64,000 bases of DNA, from contig CAWAZL010000002.1 of NCBI GenBank assembly GCA_963786495.1, forward strand, positions 682,001-746,000. The letters run 5' to 3'. Source of the DNA: JALZKA01 sp963786495. GTDB lineage: Bacteria; Actinomycetota; Thermoleophilia; Solirubrobacterales; 70-9. The notes under the pieces were generated by a model. It was not told where the DNA came from, did no database searches, and was given only the letters and a program-made list of their open reading frames with translations. Below, piece by piece: positions 16,361 to 24,981 of this stretch. Position numbers and translations under genes: made by a program. Positions within the stretch are counted from its first letter, which is position 1; the number at the start of each line of letters is the position of its first letter.

Positions 16361-18619
16361 TCAAGCGGCTGCGAGAGGTGGTGGCCCTGCCCGAGCGTCG
16401 CAGCCGAGCTCGACCAGGCGGCTTGCCTGCTCAGGCTCCTCGATGCCCTCGGCGACCGCGGCGAGGTCGAACACTTCGGCCAGGTCGAGGATCGCGCGGA
16501 GGATGGGCGGCTCAGCGTCCGGCTTGCCGATCTCGTCGATGAATGGCTTCGCGATCTTCAGGTTGTCGAGGGGAAGCTGCTTCAAGTAGCGAAGAGACGA
16601 GTGGCCGATGCCGAAGTCGTCGACGGCGATCTCGACGCCGAGCGACTTGAGCTCGCCCAGGCGCCCTGCCGCCGCATCCAGGTCGTCCATGAGCGCGGTC
16701 TCGGTGATCTCGAGCGTCAGACCTCCCGGGTCGAGCTGGGCAACGCGCAGCGCGTCGGCGACCTGGTGGACGACGCTGTCGTCGCGAAGCTCGGTCGCCG
16801 AGAGGTTCACTCCCACCTTCAACCCGTCGGTCGCCGGATAGCGCGCCCGCCAGAGCGCGGCTTGGTGGCACGCGGCTGCGAGGACCCAGCGCCCGAGGTC
16901 AGAGACCCGGCCGGAGGCCTCGGCCAGCGGGATGAAGCTGTCTGGCTGAAGGCGGCCGCGGGTGGGGTGGTTCCAGCGCACGAGCGCTTCGAGGCCCGCG
17001 ATCGCGCCGGTCTTAAGGTCGAAGATCGGCTGGTAGTGGAGCTCGAGCTCGTTGTCTTCGATCGCGCGCTTGAGATCGACCTCAAGCTCCATCCGGTCGA
17101 CGATGTCCGCATGCATGTGGGGGGCGTAGGCGCGGTATCGGCCCTTGCCCTCGGCCTTCGCGCGGTACATCGCGAGGTCGGCGTCGCGAAGGAGCGTCTC
17201 GGCATCCTCGGGGCCGGCGGCGATCCCGACGCTCGCTCCCACGTAAACCTCGCGCCCCTCGACAGCGATCGGCTCGGCGAGCGACTCGAGGACGCGGCTT
17301 GCGGCCGTGGCGGCGTCGGCTGTGTCGTCGATCTCCTCGATCAGGACGGCGAACTCGTCACCACCGAGGCGCGCGATGGTGTCGGACGGCCGCAGGCAGG
17401 CTTCCAGGCGAGCTGCCACCGCCTGAAGCAGCTCGTCGCCCGCCCGGTGGCCCAGCGAATCGTTGATGGTCTTGAAGTCGTCGATGTCGATGAAGAGGAC
17501 GCCGACCGGGTTCCCGCTTCGCGAGGCGCGCCCGACGGCGAACGAGAGGCGGTCGAGAAAGAGGGCGCGGTTGGGCATGCCGGTGAGCGAGTCGTGGAAA
17601 GCCTCATGCGCGACGTCGTCGAGAGCTCTGGCGTGGTTGAGCGCAAGGCTCGTGTGCTCGGCGAGCGCGAGAAGGGACTGCTGGTCGCGCGCGGTGTAGG
17701 AGCGATTGGGGTTCTCGGATGCGATCACGACGCTGCCGACCACCGACGACCCTTGAAGGACGGGGGCCGCCATGCCGGCATGAAGTCCCTCGGAGCGCCA
17801 GAGGTCGGGTACCTGGTGGACGAGGGGATCAGTGCTCTTGTCGACCACCACCAGGCGACCTTCCTGGATCGCTCGTGCGCCAAGGCCCGGGTCGTGAGCG
17901 CGGCGACCCGCGCTGAGGAACCTAGCGGTGAGGCCGACCGACGAGACGACGGTCGAGCGCTCGCTGCCGTCCGTGTCGCGCATTCGCATCATTCCCACGC
18001 CGTCGCCGACGAGCTCGCATGCGGCGCCGACCACCTGGTCGAAGATGTCGTGGAGAGGCTTCTGCGCGACGATCGCGCGCTGGATCGTTGCCAATCGCTC
18101 GAGCATCACCTGGCGGTCGCGAAGGGCCTCGAGCAAGCGCGCGTTCTCGGCCGCCTGGCCCTCGGAGCTCGCTCGCATGCCGCGCTCGTTGTCCACGAGG
18201 CTGAGGGTGCGGCTGCCCAGGGCGATGACGCGGCCCAGCCCACTAAGGAGATCCACCTCCGCCTGCGCGAACTCGGGCTCGGCACGGGCGATAATGAACA
18301 TGCGGCCGTTTTGCTCGCCGGCCTCCGCACGGAGCGCCGGCATCAGGGTGTCGCCCAGCGTCATCGAGCTCAGGCGGCCCGCCGCCACGGCGCGGACCTC
18401 TGCGAGGTCGAACAAGTGGGCCATCGGCCCCGCGGTGACCGCCAACTCGTTTCGCTCGACCAGCGCTGCCGCGTCGGCGTCGAGGACTTCGACGGCGCGC
18501 TCGACGAGGCGGACCGTCGCGGAGCGCTCGTCGTCGAACGAGTTGACGAGCGTCAGGAAGTCCGAGAGCTGGCGAGTCGCCCAGCCCTCGGACAACGGTT
18601 CATGCCAAGCGTCACTCAT
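16361..18619 (-). CDS. GAF-GGDEF-EAL cyclic-di-GMP signalling protein
   Basis: 752 residues read right to left. Two N-terminal sensor regions of GAF type (about residues 20-140 and 175-335) precede a GGDEF domain (ARLGGDEFAVLIEE; catalytic motif intact) and an EAL domain (GLEALVRWNHPTRG, NLSATEL, ITETALMDD, DDFGIGHSSLRYL). Both catalytic signatures look functional, so it could make and break cyclic di-GMP. The C-terminus appears frameshifted near 16396: the expected GQGHHLSQPL ending is in the next frame, and the frame as read ends GPPPLAAA. No transmembrane segment, so cytoplasmic sensing is likely. Divergent from the lipid operon at 18723. Confidence 0.9.
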   Translation of the reverse strand: MSDAWHEPLSEGWATRQLSDFLTLVNSFDDERSATVRLVERAVEVLDADAAALVERNELAVTAGPMAHLFDLAEVRAVAAGRLSSMTLGDTLMPALRAEAGEQNGRMFIIARAEPEFAQAEVDLLSGLGRVIALGSRTLSLVDNERGMRASSEGQAAENARLLEALRDRQVMLERLATIQRAIVAQKPLHDIFDQVVGAACELVGDGVGMMRMRDTDGSERSTVVSSVGLTARFLSAGRRAHDPGLGARAIQEGRLVVVDKSTDPLVHQVPDLWRSEGLHAGMAAPVLQGSSVVGSVVIASENPNRSYTARDQQSLLALAEHTSLALNHARALDDVAHEAFHDSLTGMPNRALFLDRLSFAVGRASRSGNPVGVLFIDIDDFKTINDSLGHRAGDELLQAVAARLEACLRPSDTIARLGGDEFAVLIEEIDDTADAATAASRVLESLAEPIAVEGREVYVGASVGIAAGPEDAETLLRDADLAMYRAKAEGKGRYRAYAPHMHADIVDRMELEVDLKRAIEDNELELHYQPIFDLKTGAIAGLEALVRWNHPTRGRLQPDSFIPLAEASGRVSDLGRWVLAAACHQAALWRARYPATDGLKVGVNLSATELRDDSVVHQVADALRVAQLDPGGLTLEITETALMDDLDAAAGRLGELKSLGVEIAVDDFGIGHSSLRYLKQLPLDNLKIAKPFIDEIGKPDAEPPILRAILDLAEVFDLAAVAEGIEEPEQASRLVELGCDARAGPPPLAAA

Positions 18620-18722
18620 GTCCGTTGAGCCGAATCGCCGCTTCGTGCGTATTGAAGAGCACCCATCCCATGTTTCCTACGTGTAAACCAGCACAAGCAG
18701 ATAAGTCGCGGGTGAGAAATCC

Positions 18723-19991
18723 ATGAGAGTCGCTGTCATTGGCACGGGCATTGCAGGCCTCACATCCGCACACCTCCTCCGAAGTGATCACGACCTGGTC
18801 GTGTACGAGGGCGATACCCGCGCGGGCGGGCACGCGAACACGGTCCGTGTAACGGATCGCGCGGGCGCCGAGCATTGGGTCGATACCGGTTTCATCGTCC
18901 TCAACGAGAGGAATTATCCGAACTTCGAAGATCTCCTCTCCGAACTTGGCGTTGAAACAAGACGTTCAGAGATGGGTTTGTCGATCTCGTCGCCCGACGG
19001 GGCCTTCGAATTCGCGGGTACGGCGCGGGGGCTTTTCGCGCAGCCTCGAAACCTTTTCCGCCTTCGGTTCCTCCGGATGTTGCGCGACCAGATTCGCTTC
19101 AACCGCGACGCAAGGCAGACGATCGGCCGCGGAGGCGGGCCGTCGGTCGGCGAGTTCGTGCGCGACATGGGCTACTCGGACTGGTTTATGGAGCGGATCG
19201 TCATGCCCGAGGTCTCGGCCGTCTGGTCGTCCGATCCCGCCGCCGTGTGGGACTTCCCGATCTCGTTCCTCGCCGAGTTCTTGGAAAACCACGGGCAGCT
19301 CGAGCTGCTCGGGCGTCCTCAGTGGCGGACGGTCGTCGGCGGCTCGCGCACGTATGTGAACGCGATTGCCGGCGAGCTGGGCGACTCGCTTCGCGTGAAC
19401 GCACGGGTCCGCCGGGTCGAGCGCCTGGCGCGCGGCGGCGTCGCAGTCGAGGCCGATGGATGCGAGACCGAGTACTTCGACGAGGTGGTGATCGCGGCTC
19501 ATTCCGACCAGGCCCTCGCGATGATCGCCGACCCCACCCGCGCCGAGCGCGAGGTGCTTGGCGCAATGCGCTACGAGCGAAACGAGGCGGCGCTCCACAC
19601 GGACGCGTCCTTGATGCCGCTCAGAAGGCGCGCGTGGGCCAGCTGGAACTTCCACCTCACGGAGGGCTCCGAGCTGCCGACGATGAGCTACTGGATGAAT
19701 CGCCTGCAGGGACTCGACGCCTCAGAGGACATTTTCGTCACACTCAATCGAACCGATTCGCTCGACCCGCGGAAGGTCATCGAGGTGATCCCTTACGAGC
19801 ATCCGATCGTGACCCACGAGGCTGTGGCGGCGCAGCGGCGTTGGGGCGAGGTCTCGGGAGCGGACCGGATCCACTTCTGCGGGGCGTACTGGCGCTGGGG
19901 CTTTCACGAGGATGGTTGCTGGAGCGCGATCAGGGCGGTCGATCGGCTCGCTGCCGGCGAGGTCCGAGCGCCGCTGGCGGTGGCAGCGTGA
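18723..19991 (+). CDS. FAD-dependent oxidoreductase (COG2907-type, desaturase-like)
   Basis: 422 residues with the N-terminal FAD dinucleotide-binding motif VAVIGTGIAGLTSAHLL and VYEGDTRAGGHANTV, the pattern of amine-oxidase/phytoene-desaturase-like flavoproteins of the COG2907 type. It ends with the FAD-contact region IHFCGAYWRWGFHEDG. The next gene's GTG overlaps its stop. In other bacteria the same set (COG2907 flavoprotein, DUF1365 protein, CFA synthase-like methyltransferase) is found together and is linked to modified fatty acids and singlet-oxygen response; I cite that from general knowledge. Confidence 0.9.
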   Translation: MRVAVIGTGIAGLTSAHLLRSDHDLVVYEGDTRAGGHANTVRVTDRAGAEHWVDTGFIVLNERNYPNFEDLLSELGVETRRSEMGLSISSPDGAFEFAGTARGLFAQPRNLFRLRFLRMLRDQIRFNRDARQTIGRGGGPSVGEFVRDMGYSDWFMERIVMPEVSAVWSSDPAAVWDFPISFLAEFLENHGQLELLGRPQWRTVVGGSRTYVNAIAGELGDSLRVNARVRRVERLARGGVAVEADGCETEYFDEVVIAAHSDQALAMIADPTRAEREVLGAMRYERNEAALHTDASLMPLRRRAWASWNFHLTEGSELPTMSYWMNRLQGLDASEDIFVTLNRTDSLDPRKVIEVIPYEHPIVTHEAVAAQRRWGEVSGADRIHFCGAYWRWGFHEDGCWSAIRAVDRLAAGEVRAPLAVAA

Positions 19992-20731
19992 ACAGTGCAA
20001 TTTACGAAGGGTCGGTCCGGCACCGTCGCCACGATCCGGTCGAGCACGAGTTCCGCTATCCGCTCTTCATGGCGTACCTGGACCTCGACGAGCTGCCGTG
20101 GGTCTACGACCGATTTGCGGGGTGGTCGGCCCGGCGCCCTGCGCTGGCGCGATTCAAGCGCTCGGATTACCTGGGCGACCCGGCCAGGCCGCTCGCCGAC
20201 TGCGTCAAGGAGGCCGTCGTCGAGCGCGGCGGCGCGGAACCCAAGGGGCCGATCCGGCTTCTCACGAACCTTCGCTACTTCGGGCACACCTTCAATCCCG
20301 TGTCCTTCTATTACTGCTTCGACGAAGCCGGCGAGCGCGTCGAGTCGGTTCTGGCCGAGGTGACCAACACGCCGTGGGGCGAGCGCCACTCCTATCTGCT
20401 CGGGCGGGCCGGTGAAGAGCGGGTGATCCGTGGCGAGATCGATAAGGCGTTCCACGTCTCTCCGCTCATGGACATGGAGCACACCTACGACTGGCGGTCG
20501 ACCGAGCCGGGTAGCCGCGTCCAAGTGCACATCGACTCGCGCTCGAGCGAAGGGAGCGACTTCGACGCGACGCTTTCGCTCAAGCGGCTTGAGCTCTCGC
20601 GGGCCTCGACCCGCCACGTGCTCGTCCGCTATCCCGCGCTGACGATGCAGGTGATGGCGAAGATCTACTGGCAGTCGCTACGCCTCTGGCTCAAAGGTGT
20701 TCCATACTTCCCACACCCGGAGCGAGGATGA
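19988..20731 (+). CDS. DUF1365 family protein
   Basis: 247 residues from GTG 19988, overlapping the previous stop. It carries the family landmarks SAIYEGSVRHRRHDPVEHEF, the NPVSFYYCFD motif, and KAFHVSPLMDMEHTYDW. DUF1365 proteins sit between flavoprotein and CFA-synthase genes in many bacteria and are thought to act in the same fatty-acid modification; biochemical role is not settled. The next gene's ATG overlaps its stop. Confidence 0.9.
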   Translation: MNSAIYEGSVRHRRHDPVEHEFRYPLFMAYLDLDELPWVYDRFAGWSARRPALARFKRSDYLGDPARPLADCVKEAVVERGGAEPKGPIRLLTNLRYFGHTFNPVSFYYCFDEAGERVESVLAEVTNTPWGERHSYLLGRAGEERVIRGEIDKAFHVSPLMDMEHTYDWRSTEPGSRVQVHIDSRSSEGSDFDATLSLKRLELSRASTRHVLVRYPALTMQVMAKIYWQSLRLWLKGVPYFPHPERG

Positions 20732-21969
20732 CCGAGCGACGACTCGACACCATGGCGCGCCGCGCGGGGCACGCGATGCTCCGCAACGTCACTGACGGCT
20801 ACCTCGCGGTGACCGAGGGGGTACAGACGACCACGTTCGGGTCGGACGAGTCCGACCTGCGGGCGCGAGTGGAAATCCTCGACCCGAAGGCGTGGACGAC
20901 GCTCATGCGAGGCTCGAACGGCCTCGCGCAGGGGTACATCGACCGCTTGTGGACGACCGACGACCCCGTCGCGGTCGTTCGCGTGGCGGCGCGCAGCATG
21001 GGTCCGCTCGATCGCATGCGGATGCGCTGGCATCCCCTTCTCGGCAGCGCGCAGAAACTCGCGCGCATGGTCCCCCGAAACACCAAGGTCGGAGCGCGGC
21101 ACAACATCTCCGCGCACTACGACCTGGGCAACGACCTCTTCGAAGCTTTCCTCGACGAGCGGCTTTTGTACTCGAGCGCTTACTACCCGTCGCCCGACAT
21201 GAGCCTCGAGGAGGCGCAGACCGAGAAGCTCGACCGGCTCTGCCGCCAACTCAAGCTGGAGCCGGACGACCACCTCATCGAGATCGGAACGGGTTGGGGC
21301 GGCATGGCGATCTATGCCGCGTCCGAGTACGGCTGCCAGGTGACGACCACGACGATCTCGAACGAGCAGCGCGCCCACGCGCTCGAGTGGGTCGCGGAAG
21401 AGGGCCTCTCAGACCGGATCACGGTGCTCGACCAGGACTACCGCGACCTTCAGGGGAAGTTCTCGAAGCTCGTCTCGATCGAGATGATCGAGGCGGTTGG
21501 CTGGCAGTACTTCAAGACGTTCTTCCGGAAGTGCTCAGACCTGTTGGCCGATGACGGGCTCATGGCGCTTCAGGCGATCGTCATCGACGATGACCTCTAC
21601 GAGGTTGAGAAGGCGTCGAAGAGCTTCGCCAACACCGTGGTGTTCCCAGGCGGTTGCCTTCCTTCCGAGCGCGTGATCGACGAGCTCGTGACGCACGAGA
21701 CAGACATGAGCGTGCGCTGGGTGGACGACATTACGCCGCACTACTCGGAGACCCTTCGCGAGTGGCGCCAGCGCTTCGAGGCGGCGTGGCCGCAGCTTCG
21801 TGGAGAGCACTACGACGAGCGCTTCCGACGCATGTGGACGTTCTACCTCGCGTTCTCCGAGGGCGGCTTTCGCGAGCGTCGGATCCGCGACCTTCAGATG
21901 GTTTTCGCCAAGCCGGGATTCGCCCCGCCCGCGCTGCGCGAGCCGGCACTCGCTTCAATCACCGCATGA
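20728..21969 (+). CDS. Cyclopropane-fatty-acyl-phospholipid synthase-like SAM methyltransferase
   Basis: 413 residues. The C-terminal two thirds are the CFA/mycolic-acid methyltransferase domain: YDLGNDLFEAFLDERLLYSS, the SAM motif IEIGTGWGGMAIYAA, and MIEAVGWQYFKTFF. The N-terminal ~100 residues match the CFA synthase lipid-binding domain. It transfers a methyl or methylene to unsaturated phospholipid acyl chains at the membrane. Coupled to the neighbours by ATGA overlaps on both sides, so the four genes 18723-22745 form one operon. Confidence 0.93.
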   Translation: MTERRLDTMARRAGHAMLRNVTDGYLAVTEGVQTTTFGSDESDLRARVEILDPKAWTTLMRGSNGLAQGYIDRLWTTDDPVAVVRVAARSMGPLDRMRMRWHPLLGSAQKLARMVPRNTKVGARHNISAHYDLGNDLFEAFLDERLLYSSAYYPSPDMSLEEAQTEKLDRLCRQLKLEPDDHLIEIGTGWGGMAIYAASEYGCQVTTTTISNEQRAHALEWVAEEGLSDRITVLDQDYRDLQGKFSKLVSIEMIEAVGWQYFKTFFRKCSDLLADDGLMALQAIVIDDDLYEVEKASKSFANTVVFPGGCLPSERVIDELVTHETDMSVRWVDDITPHYSETLREWRQRFEAAWPQLRGEHYDERFRRMWTFYLAFSEGGFRERRIRDLQMVFAKPGFAPPALREPALASITA

Positions 21970-22745
21970 GCCTCAACTACGTGAGGGCCGGCCAGGGGCC
22001 GACGCTGGTGCTGATCCATGGGCTGGGTGGGAGCATCGTGGTGTGGGAGCCGGTGATGGATCTGTTGGCTGCCGAGCGCGATGTGATCGCCGTGGACCTG
22101 CCGGGCTTCGGCGAGTCCGACCCCTTGCCCGAGGGGACGCACCACTCGGCAGTGGCGATGGGGCGAGCGGTGACGGCACACCTCGATTCGCTCGGAATTG
22201 AGCGGCCGCACCTGGCCGGGAACTCGCTGGGCGCATGGACCGCTTTGGAGATGGCGGCGGATGGCGAGGCAGCCTCGGTCTGCGGAATCTCCCCCGCCGG
22301 CCTGTGGCGGCGCAAGTTGGGGCCTCGCGCCTACAACACGCGAAAGGCCGGTCGGCGCGGCCGGCACGTGATCAACGCGATGCTCCGAACGGAGCGCGGC
22401 AGACGGTCGCTCATGCGGACGACGGTCGCGCGGCCTGAGCTTTTGTCTTCTGACGAGGCGATTCGGTGGCTTGCGGCCTGGCTCGATGCGCCCGCGTACG
22501 ACGACGCGAACGACATGATGCGCGGGGCTCCGTTCGAGCGCTCGGACGAAGTGCGAGTACCGGTGACGATCGCCTGGGGCGAGGAGGACCGGCTCGTCGC
22601 GCCGCCGCGGGAGGAGCGGATGCCAGCGGGCACGCGGTTCTTCACCGTCCCCGGCTGGGGCCACACCCCAACCCGCGACGACCCGGAGGGAGTCGCGCAA
22701 GTGCTGCTGAAGGCAAGCGCCGTCCCGGCGGAACAAGCCGCCTGA
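21966..22745 (+). CDS. Alpha/beta hydrolase, lipid-operon member
   Basis: 259 residues from ATG 21966. Alpha/beta-hydrolase fold with oxyanion region LIHGLGGSIVVW, nucleophile elbow GNSLGAW (Ser), an acid near VTIAWGEEDRLV and the catalytic His in GWGHTPTRDDPEGVA. Overlap with the CFA synthase stop indicates co-translation; it might release or remodel acyl chains for the same pathway, which is inference. Substrate unknown. Confidence 0.88.
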   Translation: MSLNYVRAGQGPTLVLIHGLGGSIVVWEPVMDLLAAERDVIAVDLPGFGESDPLPEGTHHSAVAMGRAVTAHLDSLGIERPHLAGNSLGAWTALEMAADGEAASVCGISPAGLWRRKLGPRAYNTRKAGRRGRHVINAMLRTERGRRSLMRTTVARPELLSSDEAIRWLAAWLDAPAYDDANDMMRGAPFERSDEVRVPVTIAWGEEDRLVAPPREERMPAGTRFFTVPGWGHTPTRDDPEGVAQVLLKASAVPAEQAA

Positions 22746-22767
22746 TGGGGACAGGCACCGACGCTTC

Positions 22768-22797
22768 GTGCCAGGCACCACGCCTGGTGCCTGGCAC
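22768..22797. repeat. Perfect hairpin of the GGTGCC repeat family
   Basis: GTGCCAGGCACCA (22768-22780), a CGCC loop, then its exact reverse complement (22785-22797). It lies after the lipid operon and may also act as its transcription terminator, though no T-run follows. Confidence 0.7.
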
Positions 22798-22836
22798 CGG
22801 TTAGGGCGCCCTAATTCCTGTGGTAGGTTCCTCCTG

Positions 22837-23022
22837 ATGCCGAAGGGTCGCTCCGTCAAGACAAAGAAGAAGTGCTGCAAGTCCGGGCCTCGATGCAAGC
22901 GATGCCCCGCGGCCATGAAGAAGCTCGAGCGCCGCGGCCTCGCCACTCGCGTCTCGAAGCGCCACTACGTCGTCTCGCTCGATGCGACGAAGAAGGACCT
23001 GAAGCTCGCCCGAGCCCGCTGA
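22837..23022 (+). CDS. Small basic Cys-cluster protein
   Basis: 61 residues from ATG 22837. Very basic, with a cysteine cluster KKCCKSGPRCKRCP (Cys at about residues 12, 13, 19 and 22) that could bind zinc or nucleic acid, then a helix (AMKKLERRGLATRV) and a short beta/basic tail (DATKKDLKLARAR). I recall similar short actinobacterial proteins but no assigned function. It stands alone between the lipid operon repeat and the dehydrogenase gene. Confidence 0.6.
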   Translation: MPKGRSVKTKKKCCKSGPRCKRCPAAMKKLERRGLATRVSKRHYVVSLDATKKDLKLARAR

Positions 23023-23091
23023 GCCGCCACGCCTCTTGAGCGCCGCTCTCCCTAGGATGCGACGGGGAGCGAGACAAGGAGGTTTAGACGG

Positions 23092-24198
23092 ATGAAGATG
23101 CGTGCGGCGGTCCTGGAGGAGTTCGGCAAGCCCCTGGTAGTTCAGGAGATTGATCTGGCGGACCCGGGCCCGGGTGAGGTGCTGGTGCGCCTGGTGGCGT
23201 GCGGCGTCTGCCACACCGATCTCTACACGGCATCCGGAGTCGACCCGTCCGGCTACTCGCCGACGGTCCTCGGACATGAGGGCGCCGGCGTGGTCGAGGC
23301 GGTCGGCGAGGGAGTTGCCGACGTCGCGGTCGGTGACCACGTCGTGACGCTGTTCTCGCCGCAGTGCCGCGAGTGCGTCCACTGCCTTGATCCGCGGACG
23401 AACCTCTGCCTGGCGATCCGCGAGCAGCAGAACCTTGGCTACCTGCCCGACGGCACCGCGCGCCTCTCGCGCGACGGCGAGCCGATCCGCCACTTCATGG
23501 GCACTTCGACTTTTGCCGAGTACACGGTGATGCCGCAGATCGCGCTGGCCAAGGTGCACCCCGAGGCTGCGCTGGAGGCGGCGTGCCTGTTCGCCTGCGG
23601 CCTTTCGACCGGGCTCGGCGCGGCGATGTTCACCGCGAAGGTGCAGCCGGGCTCGACCTGCGTTGTCTTCGGCGCCGGGATGGTCGGTTTGGGCGCAGTG
23701 GCGGGTTGCCGCCTTCAGGGCGCCGAGCGGATCATCTGCGTCGACCTGTCGGAGGACCGGCTCGAGCTGGCGAAGGGCCAGGGAGCGACCGACGCGTGGG
23801 TTGGCGGCGAGGGGACGGTCGAGAGGATCCTCGAGGAGACGGGTGGATTCGGGGCTGACTACACGTTCGAGGCGACCGGCAACGTCGGGGTGATGCGCCA
23901 GGCGGTCGAGTCGGCTCGCATGGGCTGGGGCCTCGCGACCGTCGCCGGGGTTGCCGGCAAGGGCGAGACGCTCGACGTAATTCCGCGCTATCTCATCACG
24001 GGCCGGCGGATCGCCGGCTCGTCGTTCGGCGGCGTGAAGGGACGGGACGGCGTGCCCGCTCTGGTCGATCGCTATCTCGCAGGAGACATCGACGTCGAGC
24101 CGTTCATCTCGCACCGCATCACTCTCGACGAGGTCAACAAGGGTTTCGAGCTGATGGAAGCGCAGGACGGCATCCGCTCAGTTATCGAGTTCAGATAA
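23092..24198 (+). CDS. Zn-dependent class III alcohol dehydrogenase (mycothiol/glutathione-dependent formaldehyde dehydrogenase-like)
   Basis: 368 residues, ATG 23092 behind an AAGGAGG site. Catalytic zinc ligands are visible (Cys in ACGVCHTDLY, His-Glu in LGHEGAGVVEAVGEGV), as are the structural zinc cysteines (CRECVHCLDPRTNLC) and the Rossmann motif VVFGAGMVGLGAV. With the metallo-hydrolase that follows 13 nt later, the pair resembles the actinobacterial S-nitrosomycothiol reductase/mycothiol-dependent formaldehyde dehydrogenase locus. It would oxidise the thiol-formaldehyde adduct with NAD. Cofactor thiol is inferred from taxon. Confidence 0.85.
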   Translation: MKMRAAVLEEFGKPLVVQEIDLADPGPGEVLVRLVACGVCHTDLYTASGVDPSGYSPTVLGHEGAGVVEAVGEGVADVAVGDHVVTLFSPQCRECVHCLDPRTNLCLAIREQQNLGYLPDGTARLSRDGEPIRHFMGTSTFAEYTVMPQIALAKVHPEAALEAACLFACGLSTGLGAAMFTAKVQPGSTCVVFGAGMVGLGAVAGCRLQGAERIICVDLSEDRLELAKGQGATDAWVGGEGTVERILEETGGFGADYTFEATGNVGVMRQAVESARMGWGLATVAGVAGKGETLDVIPRYLITGRRIAGSSFGGVKGRDGVPALVDRYLAGDIDVEPFISHRITLDEVNKGFELMEAQDGIRSVIEFR

Positions 24199-24211
24199 GG
24201 AGGCAGGCGAC

Positions 24212-24979
24212 GTGATCTTGCAAAGGGTTGAGCAGGCGGAGTGGCTCTCGAATGCGTATCTGGTCATCGACGAACCGGGAGGGCACGGCGTGCTCGTCGA
24301 CTCGAACGGCGTCACCGACCCGCTGGCCGAGCGCGCGGAGCGCGAGGGCACTGAGATCACGCATGTCGTGTTGACGCACCATCACTGGGACCACGTCTTC
24401 GAGATGGAGGAGCTTGCGCAGCGGTTCGGAGTCCCGATCCTGGCGCATGAGAAGACGAAGGCGCTGCTCGAGGGCCGCCAGGTGGACGAAACGTTCACGG
24501 GCGGCGACGTGATCGAGTCGGGCGATCTGCGGATCGAGGTGATCGAGACGCCCGGCCACTGCGCCGACCATTGCGCGCTCAAGATCGACGACACCGATGT
24601 CATCACGGCCGACGTCCTGTTCAAGGGAACGGTCGGTGGAACGCGGGCGCCGGGCGCGACCGGGTTCGAGGACCTGAAGAGCTCGATCATGGACAAGCTG
24701 ATGAAGCTCGATCCCGGAACGCGCGTGCATCCCGGCCACAAGCAACCGACAACGATCGGCACGGAGTGGGAGGAGAACCCGTTCATCCGGATCTGGCGCG
24801 GGCTTGACGAAGAGGGCTCGGAACCGGTCTCAATCGGACCGGCCGACGCCGAGGAGCGCGAAACCGCAACGCTCGTCCTCTGGGCTCCGGATTACGATGG
24901 CGGCAACAAGGCATGGGTCCGCCTGGAGGATGGGTCGGACACGATCGTTGGTGGTTCACAAGTCAAGAGGGAGAGCTAG
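24212..24979 (+). CDS. Metallo-beta-lactamase-fold hydrolase (glyoxalase II-like)
   Basis: 255 residues from GTG 24212. The binuclear-metal motif THHHWDHV (HxHxDH) is intact, followed by a His in ETPGHCADHCALK, an Asp in TADVLFKGTVGG and a His in HPGHKQPTT. This is the thioesterase arrangement of glyoxalase II-type enzymes. Downstream of the formaldehyde dehydrogenase, the likely job is hydrolysis of the S-formyl thiol adduct, releasing formate; this is inference from the pairing. Confidence 0.87.
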   Translation: MILQRVEQAEWLSNAYLVIDEPGGHGVLVDSNGVTDPLAERAEREGTEITHVVLTHHHWDHVFEMEELAQRFGVPILAHEKTKALLEGRQVDETFTGGDVIESGDLRIEVIETPGHCADHCALKIDDTDVITADVLFKGTVGGTRAPGATGFEDLKSSIMDKLMKLDPGTRVHPGHKQPTTIGTEWEENPFIRIWRGLDEEGSEPVSIGPADAEERETATLVLWAPDYDGGNKAWVRLEDGSDTIVGGSQVKRES

Positions 24980-24981
24980 GA

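Noticed and set aside
16601..18628. A 675-codon open frame opposite the GGDEF-EAL gene.
   Set aside because: Its translation is low-complexity Arg/Ala/Gly-type sequence with no family motif; the opposite frame has complete GGDEF and EAL domains. High-GC DNA produces such antisense frames.
19988..20617. Leftward open frame inside the DUF1365 gene.
   Set aside because: It mirrors the conserved DUF1365 sequence and has no motif of its own; the forward gene is coupled on both sides.
22801..24114. A long open frame antisense to the alcohol dehydrogenase.
   Set aside because: No protein-like motifs; all zinc-ligand motifs are in the forward frame.
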